DNA of 64,000 nt. Source: Onthophagus taurus. Its lineage: Eukaryota > Arthropoda > Insecta > Coleoptera > Scarabaeidae. A model generated the notes under the pieces. That model saw only the letters and a program-made list of their open reading frames with translations, had not been told where the DNA came from and did no database searches. Positions 9,540 through 20,882 of the stretch are shown here, piece by piece (positions within the stretch are counted from its first letter, which is position 1; every line of letters starts with the position of its first letter). The position numbers were made by a program, and so were the translations under genes. Location of the stretch: the NCBI RefSeq assembly GCF_036711975.1, contig NC_091971.1, positions 27,721,501-27,785,500 of the forward strand, written 5' to 3'.

Positions 9540-9830
9540 CACAAAAAAATAACAAAACACAAAAAAAAGTTCGAGATATTTTAAGTTGCAAAAAAAAAAA
9601 TATTTATTCGGTAAAAAAAAAAAAAATAATAATAATGTAAATAAAAAAAATATTATTATGATATACGTAAGTAAAAAATGTTGTTGTCCAACGAACGTGA
9701 AGCAACAAAAAAAAAAAAAAAAAAAAAAAAAGAAAAGAATTGTTGGCGTACCAAAAAAAAAATTGTAATAAATGACCAAAACAAGTACGCAAAAAGAAAA
9801 TAATAAATTGAATTGAATTACGCGTACGAC
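9540..9830. repeat. A-rich low-complexity tract
   Basis: Runs of A, AAT and TAATA, including about 22 consecutive A at 9710-9731. Any ORFs read through it are composition artefacts. The stretch 9403-9539 holds the GC-richer GCAGGTCCTCGGCCGGCCC, perhaps the end of the hAT element. Confidence 0.7.
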
Positions 9831-11037
9831 CCGTACCCCTGATATCAGTGTGGCGTCGAGAAAGAAAATAAAAAAACTAATTCGTGAAACAAAAAAGTAC
9901 GCCAAAATTTTACAATAAAAATTATTTTGTTTGATTTAACAGACAACAATACTGAATATTCTCAATCTATGATAATTTAATAATATAATAAAATATATTT
10001 AATTAATTTAATTGATTTAGATTTTAATGAATTTAATTTAAATTGTACTAATTAATTGAACAAAAGCTCACCGGGAAGCGGTATATAACAAAAAAAAAAA
10101 CGTTTAGGTCTGACCTTGTCTTGACCACGTGTAGACGATCCAAGCAAATTCTTCCAGCTCCAGCGACAATCTCCTCCGATTCAGGGAAAGGAAAACTTAA
10201 TAGGTGGTGGCAATGCAACCTCGACCAAAATCCTCAAGGAAGAACCCCTCCGAAAAGGTAGAACTTCGAAAATGGATTGAAAATCTCACAAAATAACCAA
10301 ACTTCTGTCTCGAAAATGTTACAGAAAGGTTGCCAAAATTTATGCTCTTCAATTAAAACCTTAAATGAACACGAGGAAATTAGAAAAGAGGGAAAAAAAA
10401 GTAGAAAGGATGGAAAAATAAGATAAAAAAAAAAGATGATAATAGTTTAGTTAATTCGGTGGTAAAAGGATGTAAGTTTGAATAAATGAAGGTATGAATG
10501 TGTAAGGGAAAATATAAAATGTATTCAATAAAAATATCTTACCTCAGATCTTCGAGGTTTAGTCAGAAAAACTTAGAAAAGTACGCGGGTGGGAATTTGA
10601 CGAACGATTTCGGGACCGAGCTATTTTAGAAGAATACGTTATGCGGAAATGGGATAGTCTTCGTGGTGGGGATTTATGTCAGCGATTGGTCGGCTCAATG
10701 ACATCCCGATTAGAAGAATGTCAAAATAATAACGGGTTATACACCCATTATTAAATTTTGACATAACAAATTTTATTCATTATTAAGTAGGTATAATTTT
10801 TATTATTAGTGTTCTTAATATTTGATGAAATCTTTTTAATTTTTTCAATGCTGACCGACAAAACCAAGTGAGAAACAATAAGCGCATACCTGGCTGTGGT
10901 CCTCAAGACGAAAAAGATAAAACTCTTCATCCCGCGGGATGAAGAGTCCCTTCCAAAGCCGGTAAGTTGAGACAACCTTAATAAAATTAATATTAACCAT
11001 CAATATTTTTTTTCTTGCAATTGAATCCTGGATATAA
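9831..11037. other. unidentified AT-rich DNA
   Basis: No gene or repeat boundary I can support. 10090-10300 is more GC-rich and could be part of an LTR or UTR, but no TG...CA pair or target duplication was found. A 74-aa minus-strand ORF at 10751-10975 has no recognisable features. Confidence 0.3.
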
Positions 11038-11237
11038 CGACTTCCGCAGAAATCCGGGTGGTCCGGGAGAAGAGAGGGGGCGTTTTTAGTGGGTAGCAGG
11101 TGCTAATTAATTGTTGTCCCACACTCCCGGCCAAAATATGATTTTTCCGACCCACGAACTATAGGCGCCATCAGTAGGCCGGGGTGCGTAAGGCATTTTC
11201 CCCTCCTCTGCGCAAAAAAAAAAAAAAAAAATATATA
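11038..11237 (+). mobile_element. 5'-truncated non-LTR retrotransposon 3' end with poly(A), copy 1
   Basis: About 190 bp of 3' UTR ending GGCCGGGGTGCGTAAGGCAT, TTTTCCCCTCCTCTGCGC and a run of A. The same sequence appears inverted at 22004-22205, again with the A-run at its 3' end. A shared 3' end with poly(A) and no shared 5' end is the mark of 5'-truncated LINE copies. The family is not certain. Confidence 0.65.
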
Positions 11238-11939
11238 TATAATAAAATGTTTTATTATTAATAAAATTTTCTTTGTAAATAAATGAACTATATACTCAAA
11301 ATCAAATGGTTTTTCATTATAATATGGAATATTATCATGCTAATAAATAACAATCTATAAAATTCAGTTTACAGGTAGTTTCAACAGAAATTTTATATTA
11401 CCTTATGTGAATAAGGTAATAAATTTTTTAACATTACTAAAGTGTACAAAAAATAAAAAGTTTATTGTTTACCCATTTACGATGAAGGAGAGAAATTATT
11501 GTAAAATTTTAAGACTTATTACAAAAAAAATATATCAACTCAAGAAAAAAAAATTCGCAAAAGCCTTATGTCAAAAATACGCAAAAAAATGTGAAGAAAC
11601 GGTGCGTAAACGCATTAATGGTCGTAAATGGCTTGAAATTATTGAGACTTTCTATAATATTAAACGGTTAAAATGCCATTTTAAATGAGATTAGAAAAAA
11701 AATATCACTAATGGAAATTAAGAGACGATTTTTACATCGAATTTTAACTAAATTCTTCAACTTTACGAAGATATACAGTACAGAAACGTATTTAAAATTA
11801 AGAAACAATTTTTTTCACTTATTAAAGTTCAATTATTTTATTTTAATGAATATATTTGACAATTTTATGAATTTTTAAAATCGACTACGTCATAACATTG
11901 GTACAGTTATTTGAATTGTAAAAACGAAATTGTGTATTT
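11238..11939. other. AT-rich DNA, one lysine-rich ORF of no known family
   Basis: Starts with a TA microsatellite after the poly(A). A 93-aa plus-strand ORF (11407-11688) is rich in Lys/Arg (KIYQLKKKKFAKALCQK) but resembles translated AT-rich DNA. No support for a gene. Confidence 0.3.
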
Positions 11940-12420
11940 TTGTTCGAATCCAAGGCGCGCTCGACTTTAAGCTGGCATCGGGCGCCCGGCACTTCAGGCT
12001 AGAGCAAAGGTTCGAGAGAAAATGAGTACGCCCCTCCAGTCTTCGATTCTTCGGCCGTACTCGGCAAAGCGACCGTGCGGGGGATTTATTTTCTGTCCCT
12101 TACGCCATGTAGTAAATAAGGTTTGGCCGATAGTACATTGTTCGAATTCGCTTTCAGTGTTCGGCATTCGTTCGCTTGATGTGTATGCACCTTTAGACGA
12201 CGAGAGCAGCCTCGTTGCGAGGTATGCAACGTGCCGCTTACCATGAGGCACATACTGACAGAGTGCGTTCGATGGGACGAACTGAGATGTCAATGTCGAT
12301 TTTATCGCAACGACACTCTCAGTGTCTCTCGTCACAACATCGCAATTGTTATGGCTTTTGTGAAGGGTGCGGGTCTGTACGGGCGCATATGAATAATTTC
12401 GTTTTTCTTAGCTTTTAATT
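11940..12420. other. GC-richer island of unknown origin
   Basis: About 480 bp distinctly richer in G+C than its surroundings, open on both strands (113 aa minus, 74 aa plus) but with no recognised motif. It could be part of a retroelement UTR. A T-rich stretch with two copies of CGTGGCCCTT (12476 and 12632) follows to about 12700. Confidence 0.3.
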
Positions 12421-13480
12421 TATAGTTTATTTTATTTATTTTCCATATTTATTTATTTTATTTGTGTTTATTTCGTGGCCCTTTTTGGACTCTCTTTTTG
12501 TTATTTATTCTGTGATATTAGTTTAGTCTTCCTTCTTCGTTTATATCGTTTCGTCCCATATATAATTTTATTTTGTACTTATTCGTTGTTTTTATTTTTA
12601 TGTTCCATCTTGATGTTTGTGTCGTGGCCCTTATTGGCCGGTTTTTATTATTACTGAGATATACAGTCGGTTTTATTCGATGTCGCTCTAATGACCACAG
12701 TAGTCGATGGGCACAAAAAAAATAATAATATAATAATAATAGTTTATTCTTCAACAATACAAAAACTGTATTAAATCTAATTAATACACAAAAAGGAGAT
12801 AATATCCGCAGTATGGGGTACAATTATAAATGGTGGAACCTACACAGAAAGTGATCATCTGTTATCCACATTAGATTAGCTATTTGAGATTATTGGTTCA
12901 TCATTTATAACAGTATTAAAAAATTCCCAAGTAATGATGAAACATTTTATTTTTTAAATCAGTGCTACATTAATGTAATCAAGCACGACTAAAAATGAGA
13001 AAAAGCGGTTCTTATTAAGTACAGGTATATTAAATACTATTACATAAAACTATCAATAATATTCTATATAATGCTGTTTCTCTTATAAGTATACAAATCA
13101 TGAAAATGATGCTTTCTCTAAATAAGCCAAAAATGTCAAAATGTCAAAATTTCTTTAAAAATCCTTTTCAAGTATCCTGTATAAAAAATCAATTATTAGG
13201 TAAAATGAATTAGTAAAATAAATAATCAATAAATTAAAATAGTAGTTCGAAATGTGTAACAATTAGGAAACTCACCATTTCATTATTAAAAAAGGGAGCA
13301 CGTTCAGAGCGAAGAGAAAATATGTTAACATGTTATAAAATAATATGTGTAACGTGTAATATTAACTCTATCGTTTAATAAATATCAAAAATAACTCGAA
13401 AAGAAGAAAGAGGAAAAAACGGACGGTTAAAAAAAACACAGTTAATTAATAGGTATCAATATCAAAATTAAACGAGTCGT
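12421..13480. other. AT-rich DNA without recognisable genes
   Basis: T-rich to 12700, then a TAA microsatellite near 12720, then A/T-rich DNA. Nothing else is supportable. The 3' flank of the Penelope-like fragment begins somewhere near 13450. Confidence 0.3.
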
Positions 13481-13587
13481 ATGCGAGCGGTTTGAAACAT
13501 AAAGGACGTTTAGCTAAAACGCAAAAATGTTACAGGGAATGCAAGCGGGTCAATCGTGTGAAAAAACGGCAAGTTTACAAATTTTTT

Positions 13588-13955
13588 TCAAGGTTCAAGC
13601 TGAAAAATACCGAAAGAAAGAGTTCCAATGAGGGACAAATAATTAAAATTACAAAATTTAAGAAATTGGCGTTGATCATTGAAATCTGAAATTTCGTTTA
13701 GTAAATTATATTGATTGTTATGTTTATATTGTTGAATATGAAATTCTTCATACATATCTATTTCTCTAGACTTTTTGACATTCTTTATAAGTGTAACATT
13801 GTTAAAGATTGTTAAAGAAGTTGTATGATTAAATTTTTTTAAATGTTTGCTTAATGTTGAAGAGTGTTTACTGATATGTTCCTTACATCTAATCCCTATA
13901 TTGCGACCTGTTTGCCCAACATATAACCCTTTACTTTCGGAACAAATCAAACTCG
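13588..13955 (-). pseudogene. Penelope-like element C-terminus (GIY-YIG endonuclease)
   Basis: On the minus strand the frame reads CSESKGLYVGQTGRNIGIRC, KEHISKHSSTLSKHLKKFNH, then REIDMYEEFHIQQY. This is the GIY-YIG nuclease domain typical of the C-terminus of Penelope-like retroelements: Y-(V/I)-G-Q-T-G-R, a following R, and a conserved E in the last helix. Only this domain is present. The reverse transcriptase part is cut off at about 13955, where the BEL/Pao pol gene begins in the opposite sense. Fragment of a dead copy, distinct in sequence from the palindromic pair at 56-58 kb. Confidence 0.75.
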
Positions 13956-14995
13956 GATATAACATGCCAATGCAAAAAACTGTCTTAGGTTGGATAATTG
14001 CAGGTCGCACACCTAGCAGCTCCATTAAGACACAAACAATGATTTCAAAATGTTTATTAATACAAAATCTTAAAGATGAGCTTGAATCGTTTTGGAGACT
14101 GGAAGAAATATCCGATTCAACACAGCAGTTATCTCAAGAAAAAGCTGAATGTGAAAATCATTTCATTCAAACTACATATCGTGACGCAAACGGTAGATTT
14201 GTAGTAAAATTGCCATTAAAGAATAATCATCAACAATTGGGTGAATCCAAAAATAAATCTCTTGAGAGACTTTATGCAATTGAACGCAGATTCACTAGAT
14301 CAAGCCAATTACAAACATCTTACAAAGAATTCTTTTAGGAATATGAAACACTTGGACACACGACAAAGATTGAAGACAAACATATAACCACAGCAACACA
14401 AATTTGCTATCCACCGCACCATGGAATTGAAAAGCCTGGAAGCACCACCACCAGAATCGTTTTTGAAGGCTCAGCAAAAACATCTTCTAATCTCTCTTTA
14501 AATGATGTACTCAAGGTGGGTCCGACCGTACAGGACGACTTATTTTCAATCTTAATTCGATTTAGAACTCATAACATCAGAAAGTAAATGTAAAGTAAAG
14601 CATAAGTAAATTTAATGTAAAGTAAAAAAATGTAAAGCATTACAAATTAAACACCGTAACCTACAGAACTGCATCTGCCATTTTTAGCTGCAAGATGCTT
14701 AAAGCAGATCGGCATAGACAATCAAGAAAAATATCCAATAAGATCAGAAAAGATAATTAGCGATTTTTATGTAGATGATCTTCTAACGGGTAGCACAGAC
14801 GTTAAATCCATGACAAACAGTATTAGACAAATCTAATAATGAACATAAGGCAAATATTAAATGAATACGGATTCAAAATTGTAAAGTTACAAACTAATGA
14901 CAATGAAATTTTAAACTCTTTGGAGGAAGATAACCCAGATAGCTATGTTATGAACAGCAAATCTGCTTTAAAGACGTTGGGTATATTATGGGTAC
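13956..14995 (+). pseudogene. BEL/Pao pol, upstream part (RT), split by a Gypsy-type element
   Basis: Translated pieces match BEL/Pao reverse transcriptase: MPMQKTVLGWIIAGRTP, LKDELESFWRLEEI, DANGRFVVKLPLK, then (14350-14570, after a frame stop) ETLGHTTKIEDKH, CYPPHHG and LSLNDVLKVGPTVQDDLFS, and near 14750-14990 FYVDDLLTGS (the YVDD active site) and SALKTLGILW. There are several stops and a short insertion around 14580-14680. Exactly after the LGILWV segment the Gypsy-type LTR begins (14996), and the gene resumes at 21116. Dead copy. Confidence 0.85.
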
Positions 14996-15208
14996 TGTAA
15001 TAATATCATTTATGATAGCGTTAAGAGGTGGCGTTAATATCAAAAAAATAAAGTCATGGAAACAAAGAAAAAAGATAGTAGTAAATAAACATAAAAAAGT
15101 GTTATGTCGGATTTTTGAATTAACGAATTTCTGTTTGAACCTGCTCCCAAAAAAAATTTGTTATATATTTAAAAATTGTGTTTTGATATAAAATAGACGT
15201 TCATCACA
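14996..15208 (+). repeat. 5' LTR of the Gypsy-type element
   Basis: 213 bp, TG...CA ends. Differs from the 3' LTR (20883-21115) mainly by a 20-bp length change near 15085 and scattered substitutions, so the insertion is not recent. Confidence 0.85.
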
Positions 15209-15236
15209 ATTTTTGACGCCCAACGTGGGGCGAGAA
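15209..15236 (+). promoter_or_regulatory. leader / primer-binding region
   Basis: Directly after the LTR comes GACGCCCAACGTGGGGCG, a leader hallmark of insect Gypsy-type elements; CGCCC and GGGCG can also pair as a short hairpin. Confidence 0.5.
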
Positions 15237-15245
15237 ATCAAGAAA

Positions 15246-16133
15246 ATGGCTGAAAGACAAATAAAAACTAGAGCGTCATCGAAAGGTAGAAAAGATGATA
15301 CCGACGAAACGAATCAAACTTCGAGTATAGCTAATACGAGTAGTAGCGATAAGAAAGAGACAGCAGAGAAAAGTGAAATAAATATGAATGATATAATGGA
15401 AATGATGCGAAAAATCAATGAAGATAATAAACTAAGAGATGAAAATAATAGAGTAATAAATGAAGGAAATCTACAAAAATTAAATGAAGAGAACAAAATC
15501 ATAAATGAAGAAAATCTAAGAAAATTAAATGAAGAGAACAAAATCATAAATGAAGAAAATCTGAGAAAATTAAATGGAGAGAACAAAATCATAAATGAAG
15601 AAAATTTGAGAAGAATAAATGAAGAAACAACAACTAAAATAATAGATGAAAACAAAAGAATGAGAGACGAAAATAAGAAACTAAATGAAGAAAATAGAAC
15701 ATTAATAGTAGAAAACTGCGAAATAATTAAAAAAGAAAATGAAATAATTATGAAAACTAATCTTGAAAAATTCGAACAACAATTAAATAATCAAATAGAA
15801 GGTATAACTAAAGCACTAGATGGAAAGATAACGTATCAAATTAACGAAAAGATTGAAACAATTAGACAAGAAAACACAATTCAAATTATTACGACAATAG
15901 ATCAACAAATAAATGAGTATTCCGATAAAATTAAAGAAAATAAAGATAATATTATAAATTTAAAAGAAGAAACACATAAAAATTTAAATAGTTTACAAGA
16001 AGAACAAGATAAATTAAAGAAAGATATCATAATTAACCAAGATCTAAATAAACAAAATTTCGATAATTTAAAAACAAAAGAATGTGAAAATTACGACAAT
16101 GTAATTAAAATAATCGAAGATATAAAGAAAACT
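15246..16133 (+). pseudogene. Gypsy-type gag, N-terminal coiled-coil part
   Basis: Starts at ATG 15246 (MAERQIKTRASSKGRK). After an acidic/Ser-rich leader comes a long coiled coil of Asn/Glu/Ile/Leu with three near-identical 15-residue (45-bp) repeats of the type NEENKIINEENLRKL around 15480-15625. No stop until the Tc1/mariner-like element enters after KKT at 16134; gag continues in the same frame at 17904 once one TA is kept. Structural role: particle formation for reverse transcription. Confidence 0.75.
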
Positions 16134-16154
16134 ATACCTTTTACAGTATGATTT

Positions 16155-16425
16155 CACACTTATGAAATATGATTTCGCACTAGCGAAAACAGATTACATG
16201 CAAATGAAATTTGATTTCGCACTAGCGAAAACAGATTACATGCAAATGAAATTTGATTTCACACTAACGAAAACAGATTTCATACAAATGAAATTTGATT
16301 TCTCACTAACGAAAACAGATTTCATACAAATGAAATATGATTTCACACTAACGAAAACAGAATTCATACAAATGAAATTTTATTTCAAACCAATGAAAAC
16401 AGATTTCACAGTATTTAAATATTTA
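16155..16425. repeat. 42-bp minisatellite, left TIR
   Basis: Tandem units ATGAAATTTGATTTCACACT / AACGAAAACAGATTTCATAC AA with small variations. Because 42 is divisible by 3, one frame stays open (repeats of MKFDFTLTKTDFIQ). This is a by-product of the repeat, not a protein I would defend. Confidence 0.85.
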
Positions 16426-16499
16426 ATTAGAACATTATTTATAACAAAAAATTATTAAATTAAATTTAACAACCAATCTAGCAACCAATAAATTATTAA

Positions 16500-17518
16500 T
16501 TATATTTCTTGAATGTTTTCTTGTTGTAGTGCTGCTGCATAATAACGTTCTACATGATTCGAATATCTTAGTAAGTGTTGTTGTTGAACTTCTTGAATTG
16601 CTCTATCTGAAATTTCTTCTAAGATGCGCATTCTATATTCATGAAGTGTTAACCCTTGATTATTAACGCGTCTGTAATTCAATATTTCTTGCATTCTTTC
16701 TTGCATTTGCACTTTTACGGAAGATTTGAAACTACTCCATAACAACTCAATCGGATTTAGTAAATAAGAATATGGAGCAAGGCGTACTATTTCTATATCT
16801 TCTTCGGGTTCAAGTTCAGATTCAAGATTTGAATGTACAGGAGCATTATCAATAATAAATGTTGGCTTCTCGATGCCATCCGCAGTGCAAGTTGCTATTA
16901 AGCGACGCAGCCATTGTTTACAGTCGTGAGCTTTGTAGGATCCTCTTCTATGTTCAAATGAGATAATTCGCATCGCACTCATTGCCCCAATGCAATGTAA
17001 ATTGCTTCCTTTACAAGCCGGAAGAATTACGTGTGCTTTATGACCTATTTTGGATCTACCTTCTTTTCGCCGACAATATAAATTAAAATTTGTTTCATCG
17101 ATCCAAATAAGAGTTCTACCATTTGCTCGACTTTGTAATATTTGGTTTACATACTCTTTACGCTTGACTTTGTTTTCCTCATTATTCATATTTACTATTT
17201 GTGGTCTTAGTGCCTTAAGTGAAAATAATTGCCCGTCCAACCAGTTTTTCATTGTGTTTTGGCAAACGTTAACTTGAAATTCATTGCTAACATGATCACA
17301 TAAGCCTTTCAATGTTATTGTAGAATCTTCCTCAATCCATCTAACCAATGCATCGGAAATTGCGGCGGTCTTTTTGGAAGAAGCATTACCACCTTTCTTT
17401 TTTGGAAGTGATTGATCTTTTTTCAACCATTCATAAGCAGTACGAACGTTCACTCCTAAAGCTGTAGCTGTAGCTCGCCAATCTTTGCCTTCTTCGTGTG
17501 CTTTTATAATTCTTTCTC
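16500..17518 (-). CDS. DDE transposase of the minisatellite-TIR element (IS630/Tc1-mariner type)
   Basis: Uninterrupted 317 aa from MNVRTAYEWLKK (17453), and the frame continues upstream through REGKD-like residues (RERIIKAHEEGKDWRATA) to about 17518, so the true start is further 5', perhaps across a short intron. N-terminal HTH (RTAYEWLKK...) and a second HTH around CQNTMKNWLDGQ. Catalytic motifs: LIWIDETNF (D1), PTFIIDNAPVHSN (D2), LAPYSYLLNPIELLWSSFK (third acidic, E). The ORF is intact across the catalytic core. Cut-and-paste enzyme acting on its own TIRs, in the nucleus. Confidence 0.8.
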
Positions 17519-17699
17519 TATCACTATATATATAATTGATATTTTATTATATTTAACACGAGACATTGCAAATGTAAAATCAAAACTTATGATATATTTT
17601 TATGATTGTCACAAAATGTCAAATAATTTTCATTCAAAATTAAAAATGATATTTGCCAAATATTTATTTAAATATTAATGAAACCAATATCTAATTATT

Positions 17700-17890
17700 A
17701 ATTATTAATTGTGAAATCTGTTTTCATTGGTTTGAAATCAAATTTCATTTGTATGAAATCTGTTTTCGCTAGTGTGAAATCAAATTTTATTTGTGTGAAT
17801 TCTGTTTTCGTTAGTGTGAAATCAAATTTCATTTGTATGAAATCTGTTTTCGCTAGTGTGAAATCATATTTCATAAGTGTGAAATCATAC
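17700..17890. repeat. 42-bp minisatellite, right TIR (inverted)
   Basis: Inverse complement of the left array with four units, ending CATACTGTAAAAGGTA next to the TA duplication. Confidence 0.85.
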
Positions 17891-17903
17891 TGTAAAAGGT
17901 ATA

Positions 17904-18889
17904 GAAGTAATATGATAAATTTAGATTCTACATCGACATTATCATATTTAAAACCGGAAATGTGGCCCAAATTTAGGGGTACCAAGGACAAGATACACCC
18001 GATGACATACTTAAATAACTTGATAAGACTAACAACCGATATTGACGATCCTAAATTAATTTTGAATTTGATTCAACTAACTTTACAAGAGCAAGCGACA
18101 TGGTAGCGAACAAATGCCACAACTTGCATGATTTTAAGAATGAATTTGTGAAACAGTTTTGGAATAGTAACCAACAACACCGAAAAAAATTAAAACTATT
18201 AAATGGAAAATGTAACGAAAGTTGGAAAGTAACCAGGGAAATTTATGCGTGTGATGTATACAACCGTAGCAAATACATACAGGGTCTGGAAGAAAAGGAA
18301 TTAGCAGAAATTTTAATCAAACATTTTGTCAATGCAGATAACGTAGCACTTGTTTATCAAAATATTTCCAGCATGAATGAATTAATGGAGATTTTAAGAA
18401 GATTAGATGATTTTACGGAAAACCAAAGAAAAGAAAGGAATTTAAATTATCAAAATATAAACTACGGACATACAAAACTAAACTATAACTACAATTACGA
18501 GAAAAAAACCAGAACAAAATCAAAGAAACTACAATTACAATAACTATACGAACAGTGATAATAATGATAAAACCTACGGTAGTAATAATAGATATGATAA
18601 TAATTACTCTCGAAATAGAAATGGGAATGGACACGATAATTATGGATATAGAAATTCTCAACCCAGATTCCAAAATAATGACTATCAAAACAGAGGACCA
18701 CCACGTAGATTTAATTTTGTATCACAGAATCGAGGAAATCCCCCAGAACGAGAAAATTTATATATGAATCACGTGACTTATAAGGATTATTCCGAAGATA
18801 GAACTAACAATGAGACGGGAAATTCAAGAAGGAATGAGAATCGACAGTATAACCAAAATGTGGATGATGTAAAAAAAAACGCTGACTGT
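17904..18889 (+). pseudogene. Gypsy-type gag, C-terminal part and Asn/Arg-rich tail
   Basis: Continues gag: LDSTSTLSYLKPEMWPKFRG, then a frameshift near 18104, then MVANKCHNLHDFKNEFVKQF... to 18495, a second frameshift, and then an Asn/Arg/Gly/Tyr-rich stretch (NGNGHDNYGYRNSQPRFQ near 18630; RGPPRRFNFVSQNRGNPP near 18690) that probably served as the nucleic-acid-binding tail. No CCHC knuckle is seen. The MITE enters at 18890. Confidence 0.65.
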
Positions 18890-18890
18890 A

Positions 18891-19423
18891 TAGTCTCCGA
18901 TATTTCTGGTGGTTTTTATGACCCTCAGAAACAGTAGTGGCAGTAATTATCACCCGGAAAAAGTACCTGGACATGATTTATGATAGGTCCTCCTATCATA
19001 AATCAGGGAACTAGGTCCAGGGACGCACTTCTTTTTTATATTATTTTAAATTCAACAAAATAAAACAGAAATGTAGTAAAGAATATAAATTTACTTATAT
19101 TTAAATGATTTTAGAAAAAAAAGCAAGTATTAATTTATAATATAAAAATTAAAACATATTTTTTATAATTATCTTAGAATTAGTGTGAAAAGATAATAAA
19201 TTTTATAATAATAATCATAAATTATTTAAGCATTTAAATAAATTGTTGCACACAAAGTAATGATATTTAAGTTTTTAAATATGTTATTGAAATTTTCGTT
19301 AATGTGGACCTGAACATCTTACGCCAGAGTTTGGGGTTCGTAAACTACCTGTATACAACCCCATCTTTGTTCGTTATATGACTGCAATTAAGTCATAAAA
19401 ACCACCAGAAATATCGGAAACTA
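18891..19423. mobile_element. 533-bp MITE with 32-bp TIRs
   Basis: TIRs TAGTCTCCGATATTTCTGG... and its inverted copy ending CCGGAAACTA type, TA target duplication (18889-18890, 19424-19425). No coding capacity. Contains a strong hairpin at 18970-19016 (GATTTATGATAGG / CCTATCATAAATC with outer arms CCTGGAC / GTCCAGG). The TA target suggests mobilisation by a Tc1/mariner-type enzyme. Confidence 0.75.
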
Positions 19424-19425
19424 TA

Positions 19426-20411
19426 CCAACAGAAGAAGAATGGTAAAAAACTTAGGTAAAATAAATCACTTCAAAATTCTTACTAAATTTTACGATAACC
19501 CTCATAATTTCTTTAACTTTAATGAAGAAACTAATTTAATACAATATTAAAGCGAAATTAAAGCAATAATAGAAACAGCTGCTGAAATATCAATAATTAA
19601 TAATACCGACATAACAAAAACAAACGATAACTTAGAAAATTATCTTGAAAACAAAAAAATTAGAAATATTTGCAACCAATCGGAAGAAAATAGGACAAGT
19701 GAGTAAAAAACTATATTCAGTAACCGAAATTAATAATGAAACTTATTTAATGGAATTTTATCTTTTCGTGAACATAACATAATATATGAGTGTTTGATAG
19801 GAATTGACAACATCCGAAAACATTAAATGATCTTAGATTTTGAAAAAGAAGAATTAAGAATTGGTAAAAATTGTATAAAATTCGAAACAAATGAATATTG
19901 TCATTTAATGATTGAAAATAAAAAGGAAGATAAAGAAAGTGTTAAGAAAGAAAAGAATGAGCATTTTGAAAGAAAAACGAATGAAGAAACTGTAAAAAGA
20001 ATCAATAATATAAATAAAGGGGAAAATTATTATAAAAATATTTATGAAGAAAATAAATATGATGAATATGGGGAAGAAATAAATTATGTAAATATAAATA
20101 ATGAAATTAAAAATAATAAAATAAATGAAAATAAAAAAGAAAATATAATTATTGATGAGGGAAATAAGGAATGGTATATAGAAGAATTGGTAAAGAAGAT
20201 TCAGATAAAGGAAGAAAGTAAAGAGAGATTGAAAGAAATTTTGTTGGTTAATTCGATAACATTTAATGATAAAATAACGTTTGCTAAAAATTATACCCAT
20301 AAAATTCAAGTAGAAGATCATTCACCTTTAAATTATAAAAATTATCCTATACCTTTTAATTTCCGAGAACAAGTTAACGAAGAGATAAATAAATTGAATT
20401 TGGAAAAATGA
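19426..20411 (+). pseudogene. Gypsy-type protease and start of RT, degenerate
   Basis: Reads, with frameshifts, ETAAEISIINN near 19575 (an altered D-S/T-G-A active site, here E-T-A), then a poor linker, then from 19827 an open 194-aa frame: Lys/Glu/Asn-rich spacer and finally YTHKIQVEDHSPLNYKNYPI PF...REQVNEEINKL, the entry to the RT domain of Gypsy-type elements. The RT is cut at about 20405; the rest of pol is missing. Confidence 0.65.
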
Positions 20412-20719
20412 AGAAATAGAAAATTTAGAAATAAGATTAGGAAAAGAAAGACTTATTAACAAAGCACAGTATCGAAAGAGACAACACGAAAAAAAGAACA
20501 GAAAGAAGATCAATTTTGAACATAAATGACTTAGTACTAATTAAAACAAGAAGAGTCACCGATAAAAGAAATAAGATAGTAGCAAAATTAATGAAAACAT
20601 TTAATGCACCATACCGAATAATAAATAAAAATAACGACACTTATGATTTATTTGATGAAAATTCAAAAGTTGAAATAGGAAAATATCATGTATCTCTATT
20701 ATGTAAATATGAAACTTAA
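20405..20719 (+). pseudogene. Gypsy-type integrase C-terminal remnant
   Basis: After the deletion junction the frame gives KERLINKAQYRKRQHEKKN, then NDLVLIKTRRVTDKRNKI, LMKTFNAPYRIINKNNDTYD and VEIGKYHVSLLCKYE, the chromodomain-free C-terminal domain of Gypsy integrases. Ends shortly before the polypurine tract (ATGGGGAAAT) of the 3' LTR. Confidence 0.7.
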
Positions 20720-20882
20720 TTTTGATATAGAAACATGAATCTTGAAGTGATATTAATTATAAGATAATTTAAGCCGTAATTGTTGTAAAACGTTAATTTT
20801 TAATTAATAATTTAAGGTACGTTGAATTGTAAAATTTCGTCATCTACGTTTGTAAATTTTCCAATTTTGAGTATGGGGAAAT

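Larger units (their letters stand above)
16135..17901 (-). mobile_element. Tc1/mariner-superfamily element with minisatellite TIRs
   Basis: 1767 bp, target duplication TA (16133-16134, 17902-17903). Both ends begin TACCTTTTACAGTATGATTT and run into tandem 42-bp units (ATTTCACACTAACGAAAACA and variants with GATTTCATACAAATGAAATT): about six units at 16150-16420 and four, inverted, at 17700-17890. The units end in long, nearly matching inverted repeats. The transposase (16500-17453+) lies between them. The insertion point in gag is in frame, so gag was intact at insertion. Confidence 0.85.

Noticed and set aside
9586-9905. ORFs of 60-152 aa on both strands rich in Lys or Phe
   Set aside because: They read through homopolymer A/T runs and have no domain or start context.
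11994-12335. 113-aa minus-strand ORF in a GC-rich island as a host gene
   Set aside because: No recognisable motif, open on both strands, no splice or conservation evidence.
13492-13689. 65-aa Lys/Arg-rich plus-strand ORF
   Set aside because: Overlaps the antisense Penelope-like GIY-YIG region and its 3' flank; basic composition only.
16162-16458. 98-aa ORF with repeated MKFDFTLTKTDFIQ
   Set aside because: It is the minisatellite TIR read in a frame that stays open because the unit is a multiple of three; the inverse array is open in the same way.
18413-18704. minus-strand ORFs rich in Ile/Ser/Tyr
   Set aside because: Antisense of the Asn/Arg-rich gag tail; no independent support.
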